A model generated the notes under the pieces. That model ran no database searches, was not told where the DNA came from, and saw only the letters and a program-made list of their open reading frames with translations. This document shows, in pieces, positions 40,018-49,468 of a DNA stretch of 64,000 nt. Location: the NCBI RefSeq assembly GCF_000011085.1, contig NC_006396.1:1612001-1676000 (forward strand), in the 5' to 3' direction. A program made the translations under genes and the position numbers. Position 1 is the stretch's first letter, and each line of letters starts with the position of its first letter. Origin of the DNA: Haloarcula marismortui ATCC 43049. GTDB taxonomy: Archaea; Halobacteriota; Halobacteria; Halobacteriales; Haloarculaceae.

Positions 40018-40393
40018 CGGGACGACCGAACCCGTCGCCGTGCTCGTTGCCGTTTTCGCCGTCACGCTTGGCGTATCGCTGTATGCCGGCGTGCTGGACG
40101 ATGCGTTCGGAACGTTGGACGACGACCGCAACATCGCCACGCCGACCGCGGATGCTGTGGAACAACGGCTCTCATCGGCCGGTGTCGTTCGGCCCAAAGG
40201 GCTCGACAACGCGCTCGATGCGGTGCCAGCGAACTACCACGGGAACGCGACCATCACGGCGATGACCGGCGAGCGATGGAGTGGTGGCCGGGAGCCACCG
40301 ACCAGCGCCGACACCGAAACCAGAACAGTGAGCGTACAAGTCGGGCCGGGGACAGTCCGTCGTGGAACGCTCACCGTGCGAGTGTGGCGATGA
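39998..40393 (+). CDS. pseudopilin/TadE-like anchored protein (DUF7285-like)
   Basis: 131 residues, overlapping the previous gene by 20 nt. A short polar start precedes a hydrophobic helix (PVAVLVAVFAVTLGVSLYAG) and an exterior domain rich in Thr and Val. From memory DUF7285. Its stop overlaps the next ATG (ATGA). Confidence 0.68.
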   Translation: MSPSSDSGTTEPVAVLVAVFAVTLGVSLYAGVLDDAFGTLDDDRNIATPTADAVEQRLSSAGVVRPKGLDNALDAVPANYHGNATITAMTGERWSGGREPPTSADTETRTVSVQVGPGTVRRGTLTVRVWR

Positions 40394-41262
40394 CCCGAGC
40401 AATGAGTGCCGTCGCCGACGTGACGGTGTTCCTCCTGCTCATCGGTGCGGCCGTGGTGACCCTTGTGAGCGGTGTCGGGGTCGAGAACCCGGCGACGACC
40501 ACAAACCCTGCGGCCGAGCAAGCGTCGACGCTGGCGACGAGTACCGCGAGCGTCGAGTATGATTTGCTCGTCCCACCGTCAGAGCACCGCAGGCCGCCCG
40601 ACCACGCCACGCGACGGCAACGGACGAGCCACGGGACCGTCGCGGAACTGCTCGGTGAAGCAGCGATGAGCAGCGTCACCGTGGGGGGCGAGCGGGTATC
40701 GAGCGCCGGCACGGACTTCGAGTCACGAGTCGCTGCGGCGACGCGTGACAGACTCCACAGCCGCGGGCATCGAACGTCCGTCCGTGTCACCTGGGCACCG
40801 TATCCCGGTGCGCCAGTCAGCGGCGAGTACCGCGTCGGCGACCGGCCGCCGGATACTGTAGACGTTCGAGCGGCGACGGTGACGGTCCCAAGCGGGATGG
40901 AGAACGTCTCGGAGCCGGCCCGGGAAGCGGCGAAGACTGGTGGTTACGACGGTGTGGCGACGGTCGTGGCCCGGAGTGTTGTCGACGGCCTGTTCCCGCC
41001 GACACAGTCGCGGTACGCCCTCCGCGGCGATTACCCCGCAGACGTGCTGATGGCCACGCGGTACGAGCGCATGGCCGACCTGACAGGGGCGAACGTTGCC
41101 GTTAAACGACAGTCGACAGTCGAGATGAACCGCGACCTGACCGCGGCCCTCGCCGCTCGGCTTCGGACCGATATGCGGTCGCGGTACGACTCGCCAGCAG
41201 ACGCCGCCAGCGCCGTCCGAACGAGTCGTGTCCGCGTGACTGTCAGGACGTGGTCACCGTGA
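40390..41262 (+). CDS. pseudopilin-like anchored protein (DUF7284-like)
   Basis: 290 residues from the ATG at 40390. The N-terminus MTRAMSAVADVTVFLLLIGA carries the anchoring helix. The exterior region is Thr/Val-rich with an Arg-rich middle and TADVLMATRYERMADL-like helices near residue 215. From memory DUF7284. It ends in a GTGA overlap with the giant protein gene. Confidence 0.68.
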   Translation: MTRAMSAVADVTVFLLLIGAAVVTLVSGVGVENPATTTNPAAEQASTLATSTASVEYDLLVPPSEHRRPPDHATRRQRTSHGTVAELLGEAAMSSVTVGGERVSSAGTDFESRVAAATRDRLHSRGHRTSVRVTWAPYPGAPVSGEYRVGDRPPDTVDVRAATVTVPSGMENVSEPAREAAKTGGYDGVATVVARSVVDGLFPPTQSRYALRGDYPADVLMATRYERMADLTGANVAVKRQSTVEMNRDLTAALAARLRTDMRSRYDSPADAASAVRTSRVRVTVRTWSP

Positions 41263-44252
41263 GAGACGACACTCGCGGCCGCGTCCCCTTCGCGTTGCTC
41301 GGCGTTCTCCTGCTGGTGAGCAGTCTCACGCTGGCCCCAACGTTCGTCAGCGAACCGGCTCCAAGCGAAACAGCCGTTGAGCGGGCACTTGACGAGGCCA
41401 CGGCGGAGACACAGGTCGCCGTGCGGGACGGCGTCTCGACGGCTGGCCAGCAGGCAGCGGCGAACCCAGTCATCACGCCGGCCAACACACCCGCTGGTCG
41501 GGTCCTGAACGACTCGACAGCGTTTCGGGACGCGCTCAGAATCCGCGCCTATCTCCGGGTCGCAGACCGACTGGAGCGCGTCTCCGGCCGAAGCGGTGAC
41601 GTGACCGTGACCGCCAGCCTGCCGGCGGTTTCTAACATGCGCGGTCTCCGAGCGGCGAAACGCCGCGTCTCGGTCGAACGTGCTGGGCCGAACAAAACCG
41701 CGATGCGGGCGACGGTCGAGGATGTCGTTCTGACGGTTCGGCGCAACGGCGCAGTGGTTTCGACGCGGCGCGTTTCGCCGACTGTTGTCGTTCCGACGCA
41801 GGCGCTCATGCTCCACGACCAGGTGTCAACCTACCAGACGCGGTTGAACAACGGTCTGGACAAGCCGGGCCTGAGCCAGCGGATGACAGCGCGGCTGTAC
41901 CCGATGGCGTGGGCGAGGGGGTACGCGCAATACGGCGGCGCTGGCATCGAAAACGTCGTCGCAAACCGGCACGTCTCGCTGGCGGCGAACGGCGCACTGC
42001 TCGGCGTCCAGCGGTCGACCTTCGGCCGGAGTGACCCGGCGGGTCGCCGTGCGCTGAAAGAGGCAACAGCGGTGACCGGAATCAAAGACATCATTCGGGG
42101 CAGCAGGGGAACCGCTGTCTCCAGCGACGTGGTCGGCCAAGCCCAGTACAAGCCGATCAGTGAGACACCGCCGCGTCCGAAATCCACAACGGGTCCAAGC
42201 TCGACCGATTCGATGACCGTTGGCGTCAACGAGACGGCCGACACCGCGTTCCGGTCCGTCACCAAGCCGTCAGCGCTCAACGAGACGCTCGAAGACGCAT
42301 ACACGGTCGAGGTAGCGCTGGAAACCGACAAACATCGACTGGGCGGGGGGCCGCCGGGGACGCCGTCGTCGCCGGGCACCGAGTGGACACTGGTCGCCGA
42401 CCGGACGACCACCACTACGGAGGCAGTCGGGAACGCCAGCGGCGGTGTTGCGACACCGGACGGCTGGCACGCATTGGAGACGTTTAGCCGGACTGTCGAG
42501 CGCCAGTACACGCGGACCGCCGTCTGGCAGAACGGGTCAGTACGTCGGCGCACAGCTACCTCAAGCACTGTTCGCTATCGGGTGACTGTCGCCGTCGTCG
42601 GCCGCCATCACGGGCGTTCACCGGCACCGAACCGCTCGATTCGGACCGCGCACGATGCCAGCCCGAGTCCGCTGAACGGGTCGAACCTTGCCGACGTGGA
42701 GCCGAAAGCAATGGACGTGCTCGTCAGTCACACCGGGGGTCGGGACGGAGTGGCCGAGCGAGTCGTCGACGACAGCCTCAGCCGGACAGAGGCGACAGTG
42801 ACGGCTGACCGACCGCCAGAGCTGCGGAACTGGGTGTATCGGGACCTGATGACTCTGCGGGCGTCAGTCCGTAACACGACCGTCACCGTTGAGCGCGGAC
42901 GTGTCGGGACCTTCGAGACGAATCCTCCGCAGGAACTCCGAGAACGGGTCGGACAGCGTCGTGCTACCCTTGCGGCCGTGCCGGACACCTACGACAGCGC
43001 GGCCCAGAAGGCACGCGTCGCGGCCCGGCTGACCTATCTGAACGCGGTGTCGGCGGAGTTGGACAAGCAGGCCTCGGCGCGGAACGGTCACCGGAAGCGA
43101 GTCGACGCACAGCTAACGGAACGCACCGAGGGGTCGCTGCGTGCCCTCCGGAAAGGGTTGACCGCTCGTGAGACGCGCGTCCCCCGGTCACGCCCGGTCC
43201 CGGTCGGTCCGGCCGGCCCCGTCAGGACACGGGTCGATACGCAGACGCCGTATCTGACGCTGGCCGAACTGGACGAGCGTCGGTATCGCGCTCTCGACGG
43301 ACGAGAGCACCCGCTGGTAGCGCGGAACGTGAACGTGTTCACGGTCCCGTACGGCGACGCCGCTGACGCCGTCGTTGGCGGTGCATTCGAGAGTGGTGAC
43401 AGGGTACGCCTCGCAACGGCAGCGAACACACTCGCGGCCGCAAACGAAACCCTCGAAGCGGGGTCAAACGCCACGCTCGCTTCGGAACGCGACGCACTCC
43501 AGCGGGAGGTTGCGGCGGCCAACACGGAGATGACGACGACGCTCTGGCTGGCAGTCTCCCAGCACACTGAGGCTGAACAGGACGAGAGCAAGGCGATTGT
43601 CACTGAAGCGATGTCGCCGTGGGAAACATCGGCGGCCAGAGCACTGGCGCTGACCAACGGCTCCGCTCAGGAACGGGTCGCCCGCGTCGCCGGTGCCCGA
43701 CTGAACCTCACGCGGGTCGAACGCGACCGCCTCCGCCTGCAACTGCTTTCGGTCGATACGCCGGCGACCAGACCGACGCTGGAGTCGACGAACGGGACGG
43801 CCTCGGCGGTGCGGTCCGTTGCGAAAGACGAACTGAGCAGCGCTCTGGCGAATGCCGGCGAACAGAAGGTCCAGCAGCTCGCGAAGAAGCGGCTTGGAAC
43901 GGACAGGCTCCCAGCGGGCCTCCCGCTGGCACCGCCAGTTACCCCCTGGTACGCGACGGCGAACATCTGGTGGGTGACTGTGGAGGGCGAGTACGCACGG
44001 TTCGCCGTCTCCGCGAGTCACGGTCCGCCGAGCGAGCCCGGCGCACAGACCACCTATGCGCGTGATGGGCACAACGTCACGCTTGACGTGGACGGCGACG
44101 GCACAGGCGAGCGATTGGGAACCGCCGACCGCGTCTCGTTCCGAGCCGAGACGGGCGTTGTCGTCGTCGTGCCACCCAAACCGCGCGGGGTCGGTGACAA
44201 GGGCGGCAACGGTGTGGAAGAATCGAGTGGGTGGCCGGACGCAGGCTCCTGA
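41259..44252 (+). CDS. 997-residue anchored protein of the pilus-like locus (DUF7286-like)
   Basis: Starts at the GTG at 41259 (GTGA overlap); an upstream GTG at 41250 is an alternative. An N-terminal helix (VPFALLGVLLLVSSLTLAPT) is followed by a very long Ala/Thr/Arg-rich exterior region with many Asn-x-Ser/Thr sites. Segments resemble minor pilin or TadE/G-type surface proteins. No enzymatic motif or cell-wall sorting signal is seen. From memory DUF7286. It is the last and largest gene of the unit and could be an adhesin or scaffold. Confidence 0.68.
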   Translation: MRDDTRGRVPFALLGVLLLVSSLTLAPTFVSEPAPSETAVERALDEATAETQVAVRDGVSTAGQQAAANPVITPANTPAGRVLNDSTAFRDALRIRAYLRVADRLERVSGRSGDVTVTASLPAVSNMRGLRAAKRRVSVERAGPNKTAMRATVEDVVLTVRRNGAVVSTRRVSPTVVVPTQALMLHDQVSTYQTRLNNGLDKPGLSQRMTARLYPMAWARGYAQYGGAGIENVVANRHVSLAANGALLGVQRSTFGRSDPAGRRALKEATAVTGIKDIIRGSRGTAVSSDVVGQAQYKPISETPPRPKSTTGPSSTDSMTVGVNETADTAFRSVTKPSALNETLEDAYTVEVALETDKHRLGGGPPGTPSSPGTEWTLVADRTTTTTEAVGNASGGVATPDGWHALETFSRTVERQYTRTAVWQNGSVRRRTATSSTVRYRVTVAVVGRHHGRSPAPNRSIRTAHDASPSPLNGSNLADVEPKAMDVLVSHTGGRDGVAERVVDDSLSRTEATVTADRPPELRNWVYRDLMTLRASVRNTTVTVERGRVGTFETNPPQELRERVGQRRATLAAVPDTYDSAAQKARVAARLTYLNAVSAELDKQASARNGHRKRVDAQLTERTEGSLRALRKGLTARETRVPRSRPVPVGPAGPVRTRVDTQTPYLTLAELDERRYRALDGREHPLVARNVNVFTVPYGDAADAVVGGAFESGDRVRLATAANTLAAANETLEAGSNATLASERDALQREVAAANTEMTTTLWLAVSQHTEAEQDESKAIVTEAMSPWETSAARALALTNGSAQERVARVAGARLNLTRVERDRLRLQLLSVDTPATRPTLESTNGTASAVRSVAKDELSSALANAGEQKVQQLAKKRLGTDRLPAGLPLAPPVTPWYATANIWWVTVEGEYARFAVSASHGPPSEPGAQTTYARDGHNVTLDVDGDGTGERLGTADRVSFRAETGVVVVVPPKPRGVGDKGGNGVEESSGWPDAGS

Positions 44253-44296
44253 CCCCGGGCCGCATAACCGAAGTAAAATACCCCGGGGCCATACCG

Positions 44297-44731
44297 ATGC
44301 CCATGCTTCGAGGCGAGTTTCCGGACGCTGGCGAGCAGTCCCCCGAGGAGTTACTGACGGCCTACGGCACCGTGCTGGCCGAGACAGTCGAGACAGTCGG
44401 CGTTGAGGTAATCGTCGCCGAGGCCGGTCTCGACCAAGCGACAGTGACAGCGTTCGCCGACGGCGATATCGCCGACCGGACGCTTGATGAGGCGGTCGCT
44501 GTGCTGGCGACCGGGCCGAACCGGCCGGACGCGGACGCACTACAGGCCGAAGCACAGGATATCCTCCTTATGGGGATGACGACGGCTGTCATGGACGTTG
44601 AGTCTCTCGCCTCCGGTATCGACGACGAACTGGAGCCAAAAGAAATACAGCAGAAAATCGAGGGCCGCTACCCGGTGACACTGGCCGAGTATGCCCTCTT
44701 GCACAGTCACATCGAGGGGGAAAAGCGGTGA
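44297..44731 (+). CDS. conserved haloarchaeal protein (DUF5791-like)
   Basis: 144 residues from the ATG at 44297; an ATG at 44303 is equally possible. A TATA-like AGTAAAATA near 44270 fits a leaderless start. It is helical and acidic (SPEELLTAYGTVLAETVETV, ILLMGMTTAVMDVESLASGI, and a C-terminal TLAEYALLHSHIEGEKR). From memory DUF5791, function unknown. Its TGA overlaps the GTG of the epimerase gene, so the two are co-translated. Confidence 0.75.
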   Translation: MPMLRGEFPDAGEQSPEELLTAYGTVLAETVETVGVEVIVAEAGLDQATVTAFADGDIADRTLDEAVAVLATGPNRPDADALQAEAQDILLMGMTTAVMDVESLASGIDDELEPKEIQQKIEGRYPVTLAEYALLHSHIEGEKR

Positions 44732-45618
44732 CGGAGCGCGTCGCCATTCTGGGTTGTGGCTACGTCGGCCTCGAACTCGGACAGCAGTTGCAAGACGACT
44801 ACGAGGTCGTGGGCGTTCGCCGGTCCGACGGCGGCATCGCGGCTATCGAGGACGCCGGCTTCGAGGCGGTCCGGGCCGACGTAACCGACCCCGAGTCGCT
44901 GTCGGCGGTGCCGGATACCGACTGGCTCGTCTTCGCCGCAAGCTCCGGCGGTAGGGGTGCCGAGGCCGCCCGCGAGGTGTACGTCGAGGGGCTCCGGACA
45001 GCTATCGACCACTTCTGGTCGCGGGCCGACCCGCCCGAGCGACTGGTGTACACTTCCAGTACCGGTGTCTACGGCGACCACGGCGGCGCGTGGGTCGATG
45101 AGGAGACGCCGCTGGACCCACAGACCGAGAAGACCGAAGTGCTGGCCGAAGCGGAGCGGGTCGCCCGCGAGCGTCCCGTGGAATACGGCGGCCACGGCTC
45201 GGTCGCTCGCTTCGCCGGCCTGTATGGCCCGGACCGCTACCGACTGGATCGGTATCTGGAAGGGCCGGTGACGGCCGGCTACCTGAACATGGTCCACCGG
45301 GCCGACGCAGCCGGTGCCGTGCGCCACCTCCTGACCGAGAACCACCGTGACGAAGTCGTGCTGGTCGTCGACGACAAACCAGTCGAAAAGTGGGCCTTTG
45401 CCGACTGGCTGGCCGAGCAGTGTGATGTCTCGTTCCCGCCGAAACAGACGACCGAAGAACGACTCGCCGACGAGAGCCTCTCAGAGACCGCAAAGCGCCG
45501 TATTCAGACGAGCAAGCGATGCTCGAACGACCGACTCCACGAACTGGGATATGAATTCGAGTACCCGACATTCCGGGAAGGGTACCGCGACGCCGTCCGA
45601 GACTACCGGCAAAATTAG
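44728..45618 (+). CDS. NAD(P)-dependent epimerase/dehydratase-like SDR protein
   Basis: A protein of 296 residues. The N-terminal Rossmann motif is VAILGCGYVGLELGQQL (GxGxxG), followed by a V-x-A-D segment, LVFAASSGG and LVYTSSTGVYGDHGG (Ser and Y-x-x-x-type region, with YGD). It resembles the extended SDR / YeeZ-like group acting on sugars or related substrates. The catalytic Tyr-Lys pair is not fully clear, so a substrate is not given. It overlaps the preceding gene by 4 nt. Confidence 0.8.
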   Translation: MTERVAILGCGYVGLELGQQLQDDYEVVGVRRSDGGIAAIEDAGFEAVRADVTDPESLSAVPDTDWLVFAASSGGRGAEAAREVYVEGLRTAIDHFWSRADPPERLVYTSSTGVYGDHGGAWVDEETPLDPQTEKTEVLAEAERVARERPVEYGGHGSVARFAGLYGPDRYRLDRYLEGPVTAGYLNMVHRADAAGAVRHLLTENHRDEVVLVVDDKPVEKWAFADWLAEQCDVSFPPKQTTEERLADESLSETAKRRIQTSKRCSNDRLHELGYEFEYPTFREGYRDAVRDYRQN

Positions 45619-45666
45619 CCCTATCGGGGCGAACTTTATTACTGATAGGCTGGCGAACAGCGTGGT

Positions 45667-46851
45667 ATGACACGCGTTGCCGTCGGCGGACTCCAGGTTG
45701 ACGCCGCCGCGGCGGTCGCTAGCGAGAACCCCCTGCTGATCGCTGGTGTCGCTGTGGTCCTCCTCGCCCTCCTCGGTGCCGGTATCTGGGTGCGTCGGTA
45801 TCTCAGCCGAACGCCCGGCGAGCGACTGCGTCGGACGCTGGCCGGCTACGACCGGATCGCAGTGTTGATGCACCCGAACCCGGACCCGGACGCGATGGCC
45901 TCTGCTCTGGCCGTCAGCCAGCTCGTCGCCGGCACCGATACGTCAGCGTCGCTGCTGTACCCCGGGGAGATACGCCGCCCGGAGAACCGGGCCTTCCAGA
46001 CGGTGCTGGATCTTGATTTCGACCACATCGAAACTGTCGAAGACATCAACGGAGAGGCCGTCGTCCTCGTCGACCACAACACGGCACGCGGCTTCCTCGG
46101 TGCCGAGGAGGTCGAACCGGTCGCCGTCATCGACCATCACCCCGGCAACGGCAGCGGCGACGAGTTCACCGACATCCGGTCCGACTACGGGGCCTGTGCG
46201 ACCATCTTCGCAAGCTACTTCAATCAGCTAGAATTTGAGTTCAGCGACACACAGGGGACCGGGAGTATCGATATCGACGCAGCACCGGCAGAAACCGTCC
46301 CCTGTGCGCTGGCAACGGGGCTGATGTACGGGATTCAGTCGGACACCCGGTCGCTGACAAACGGGTGTCAGTCTGAGGACTTCGCGGCTGCCGCGTTCCT
46401 CTACGATGGGATGGACAGCGACCTCCTCAACCGCATCGCAAACCCCCAGGTCGACGCCGAAGTCCTCGACGTGAAATCCCGGGCCATCGGGAAACGGGAG
46501 GTGCGAGCGCCCTACGCGTTCAGCGATGTGGGCGAGGTGTCAAACACGGATGCGATTCCACAGGCGGCGGACGAGCTGGAGACGTTAGAGGGCGTCTCGG
46601 CAGTCGTCATCGTCGGCGAGAAGGAGGGAACCATGCGCATCGCCGGGCGCTCCCGGGACGACCGCGTCCACATCGGCCGGGCGATAGAGGCTGTCGTCGA
46701 CGATATCCCGATGGCCGAAGGCGGCGGTCACGCGCGGATGGGCGGCGGGAAAGTCCCGGTCAAGCACATGGCCGGCCTCGGTCCCAGCGATGGCGTCTCC
46801 CGTGACGACTTCCGCGAACGGGTGTTCGATGCGATGAGCGGCGAACTGTAA
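45667..46851 (+). CDS. membrane-anchored DHH family phosphoesterase
   Basis: A protein of 394 residues. An N-terminal helix (LLIAGVAVVLLALLGAGIWV, residues 23-42) is followed by the DHH domain: HPNPDPDAMASALA, VLVDHNTARG and AVIDHHPGNG, with further Asp in LMYGIQSDTRSL. The DHHA1 domain ends with AEGGGHARMGGGKVP. DHH enzymes hydrolyse phosphodiesters such as cyclic dinucleotides or nanoRNA; which one cannot be told. It is probably a single gene with a TATA-like CTTTATTACTG near 45636. Confidence 0.88.
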   Translation: MTRVAVGGLQVDAAAAVASENPLLIAGVAVVLLALLGAGIWVRRYLSRTPGERLRRTLAGYDRIAVLMHPNPDPDAMASALAVSQLVAGTDTSASLLYPGEIRRPENRAFQTVLDLDFDHIETVEDINGEAVVLVDHNTARGFLGAEEVEPVAVIDHHPGNGSGDEFTDIRSDYGACATIFASYFNQLEFEFSDTQGTGSIDIDAAPAETVPCALATGLMYGIQSDTRSLTNGCQSEDFAAAAFLYDGMDSDLLNRIANPQVDAEVLDVKSRAIGKREVRAPYAFSDVGEVSNTDAIPQAADELETLEGVSAVVIVGEKEGTMRIAGRSRDDRVHIGRAIEAVVDDIPMAEGGGHARMGGGKVPVKHMAGLGPSDGVSRDDFRERVFDAMSGEL

Positions 46852-46923
46852 CAGGCGACCTGTGCGCGGTCGCCGACCGGGGTGAATCTCTGCCCTTTTG
46901 TTACTACCCGACCAACAGCCGGT

Positions 46924-48009
46924 ATGGCTACACGGGAGGCGACCTGGGCGTACCGGGACGACCACGACGAGTTCGCACGCACGTTCTACCGCCGGTTCGG
47001 CGACGGCGTCGTCTCCAGCATCGGCATCGGCACGTACCTCGGCGACCCGACCGACGAGCGGGACGCGAGCTACCACGACGCCATCGTCACGGCGCTCGAA
47101 TCCGGCATCAACGTCGTCGACACAGCAATAAACTACCGCCACCAGCGCTCCGAGCGTGTCGTCGGCGACGCCGTCGCGGACGCCGACGTGGACCGTAAGG
47201 CAATCGCTGTTGCGACGAAAGGGGGGTTCATCCCATTTGACGGGGCGCGCCCGGCTGACCCCGGCGCGTTCGTCCGGTCGGAGTACCTCGACACCGGCAT
47301 CGTCGACCGCGACGACCTCGTTGCCGGCCAGCACTGCATTGCGCCCGACTACATTGACGATCAGATCGACCGGTCGCTGACGAATCTCGGACTGGATACC
47401 ATCGACCTCTACTACGTCCACAATCCGGAGACGCAACTGAAAGTGAACTCCCGTGAAGCGGTGTACGACCAGCTGGAGGCGACCTTCGAACAGTTGGAGG
47501 AACGGGCGGCGGCCGGCGATATCAACCAGTACGGCGTCGCGACGTGGGAGGCGTTCCGCGTGCCCGCCGACCACGACAGCCACCTCTCGCTTCCAGAGAT
47601 CGTTGAGCGCGCCCGCGCCGCGGCAGAGACGGTCGGCAACGCGGCGACGCATCTCCGCGCGATTCAGTTGCCGTTCAACGTTGCGATGGCCGACGCGTTC
47701 ACGGTCGAGTCTCACGACGGCGCGGAGGGGCCACAGTCGGCGCTCTGGTTCGCGCACGAGGCCGGGTTAGACGTGTTCACCAGCGCCTCCATCATGCAGG
47801 GACAGCTAGCCGCGGAACTCCCGGACGACGTAGCGGCGAAGCTCTCGGGTGAAACGAGCGCGCAGCGCGCGATTAACTTCGCACGCAGTGCGCCGGGCGT
47901 GACCTGCTCGCTGGTCGGCACGGGGTCGGTCGAACACGCCCGGGAGAACGTCGATGCGGGCCGATACGAGCCACTCGGTGCTGACGCGTTCGACGCCGTC
48001 TTTGAGTAG
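46924..48009 (+). CDS. aldo/keto reductase
   Basis: 361 residues from the ATG at 46924. (beta/alpha)8 AKR motifs: VSSIGIGTYLGDPTDERD, NVVDTAINYRHQRSERVVG (catalytic Asp and Tyr), AVATKGGF (Lys), DLYYVHNPE (His) and a late SLVGTGSVEHARENVD (cofactor phosphate loop). It is an NAD(P)H-dependent oxidoreductase; substrate unknown. Its stop abuts the convergent zinc-finger gene. Confidence 0.9.
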   Translation: MATREATWAYRDDHDEFARTFYRRFGDGVVSSIGIGTYLGDPTDERDASYHDAIVTALESGINVVDTAINYRHQRSERVVGDAVADADVDRKAIAVATKGGFIPFDGARPADPGAFVRSEYLDTGIVDRDDLVAGQHCIAPDYIDDQIDRSLTNLGLDTIDLYYVHNPETQLKVNSREAVYDQLEATFEQLEERAAAGDINQYGVATWEAFRVPADHDSHLSLPEIVERARAAAETVGNAATHLRAIQLPFNVAMADAFTVESHDGAEGPQSALWFAHEAGLDVFTSASIMQGQLAAELPDDVAAKLSGETSAQRAINFARSAPGVTCSLVGTGSVEHARENVDAGRYEPLGADAFDAVFE

Positions 48010-48180
48010 CTAGCTGAGTTCCTTCCACTTGCCGTCGCACTCGGGGCAGACGCGCACTTTCCCGACCTCGTCCGGGTCGTTCTCCGTCGCAAGCGGCTCG
48101 TCACAGCTGGTACAGGAGAGCCGTCCGTAGTTGTCCTTCTCGACATCGCCGGCCCGGAGGGCCTTCCTCACTGAGTCCAT
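48010..48180 (-). CDS. 56-residue zinc-finger protein (HVO_0758-like)
   Basis: Reading from the ATG at 48178-48180 gives 56 residues with two cysteine pairs, CTSC (residues 23-26) and CPEC (residues 45-48), around a DEVGKVRV strand. The length and the framing (MDSVRKALRAGDVEKDNYGR at the start, KWKELS at the end) match, from memory, the haloarchaeal one-domain zinc-finger family represented by HVO_0758. Likely a nucleic acid- or protein-binding micro-protein. It is convergent with the aldo/keto reductase. Confidence 0.85.
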   Translation of the reverse strand: MDSVRKALRAGDVEKDNYGRLSCTSCDEPLATENDPDEVGKVRVCPECDGKWKELS

Positions 48181-48263
48181 ACCTGCCAGTGTGCTACCCG
48201 CGTGTAAAAACCCCGTGGCGGCGTTCCGGAACGTTGTTCAGGTTTTCCGCTCTATCGCCGGTC

Positions 48264-49436
48264 GTGTCACGTCGCCGCATCTTTGGCTCGCTGCTTGGGA
48301 TGGTGTTCTGCATCAACCTCGGCAGAGTCGTCTTTGCACCGCTTATCGAGCCGATTCGGGCGACAACGGGAGCATCCGATGCGACACTCGGACTGCTCGC
48401 AACGATGGCCTGGGCCGGGAGCGCCCTCCCACGGCTCCCCACCGGCGTCCTGCTGACCCGGATATCGCGGGCGAAGGTCATCTTCGGCTCCGGGGTCGTG
48501 TTGACGCTTGGAACGACGTTCACCGCGTTCGCGTTCGACCCGACGTTGTTGCTCGTCGGCGCGTTCACTATGGGGCTTGCAAGCGGCGTCTACCTGACCG
48601 CAGCGAACACGCTGGTCAGTGAGCTGTTCCCGGAGCGGCCCGGTCGCGCGCTCGGGCAACACGGCGTCGCCGCCCAGCTCGCCGCCGTCGGCGCGCCGGC
48701 GCTGATCTCTTTCGTGCTCGTCGTCGGGACATGGCGAACCGCGCTGCAAGGGATAGCTGTCGCCGCGGGAGTGGTAACCGTCGCGTTCACTATCATCGCG
48801 AGACGCGCCCAGCTTCCAGACGCCGGGAGCAAAGACCGCGACCTCCTCGGCGCGGCGCGTGCCCAGTGGCACATCATTGTCACCAGCGTCGCTACCATCG
48901 GCGTCGCGGGACTGGTCTGGAACGGGCTGTTCAATTTCTATGTCACATACGCCACGAGCGTCGGCCTGTCCGCGGGGTCGGGTCGGACGCTCCTGTTGCT
49001 CGCGTTCGGTGCCGGCGTGCCGGCCTTCTACGTCAGTGGTCGGCTGGCCGACCGGCTCCCGTCGATTCCGTACCTGCTGACGATACTTGCGGCATTTACC
49101 GGCTGCGTGCTGGTGTTGCCGTCGCTGACCGGTTTCTGGTCGCTGGCCGCGTTCAGCGTTATCGTCGGCTACGTCATCCACAGCATCTTCCCGGCGGTGG
49201 ACGCGTACCTGCTCGGCTCGCTCCCGGACCGTCACCGCGCGAGCGCCTACGCCACATACGGCGCGGGGATGATGGTGATGCAGGCCCCCGGGAGTGCGCT
49301 TGTCGGACGGCTACTTGACGCCGGCGTCACGTTTCCGACGCTGCTTCGCGGCATGGGCGTCGCGTTGCTCGTCGTCCTCGTCGCGATGGTGTCGCTACAC
49401 CTTAATGGCCGGCTGCCGAGTGCCGCCCGAGCCTAA
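48264..49436 (+). CDS. major facilitator superfamily transporter
   Basis: About 390 residues from the GTG at 48264; the frame is open upstream to 48189. Around 12 hydrophobic segments span the protein. A cytoplasmic-loop motif GVLLTRISRAKV lies between helices 2 and 3, and the related loop VSGRLADRLPSIPY appears in the second half, the usual MFS symmetry. It sits in the cytoplasmic membrane. The substrate is unknown. No regulator lies beside it. Confidence 0.85.
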   Translation: MSRRRIFGSLLGMVFCINLGRVVFAPLIEPIRATTGASDATLGLLATMAWAGSALPRLPTGVLLTRISRAKVIFGSGVVLTLGTTFTAFAFDPTLLLVGAFTMGLASGVYLTAANTLVSELFPERPGRALGQHGVAAQLAAVGAPALISFVLVVGTWRTALQGIAVAAGVVTVAFTIIARRAQLPDAGSKDRDLLGAARAQWHIIVTSVATIGVAGLVWNGLFNFYVTYATSVGLSAGSGRTLLLLAFGAGVPAFYVSGRLADRLPSIPYLLTILAAFTGCVLVLPSLTGFWSLAAFSVIVGYVIHSIFPAVDAYLLGSLPDRHRASAYATYGAGMMVMQAPGSALVGRLLDAGVTFPTLLRGMGVALLVVLVAMVSLHLNGRLPSAARA

Positions 49437-49468
49437 AGGCTGAAGCCACTCGGTGCCGCGTCACCTGT

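Noticed and set aside
48267-49235. 322-codon frame antisense to the MFS gene
   Set aside because: Highly charged, low-complexity shadow without domain features; the sense frame has clear membrane helices.
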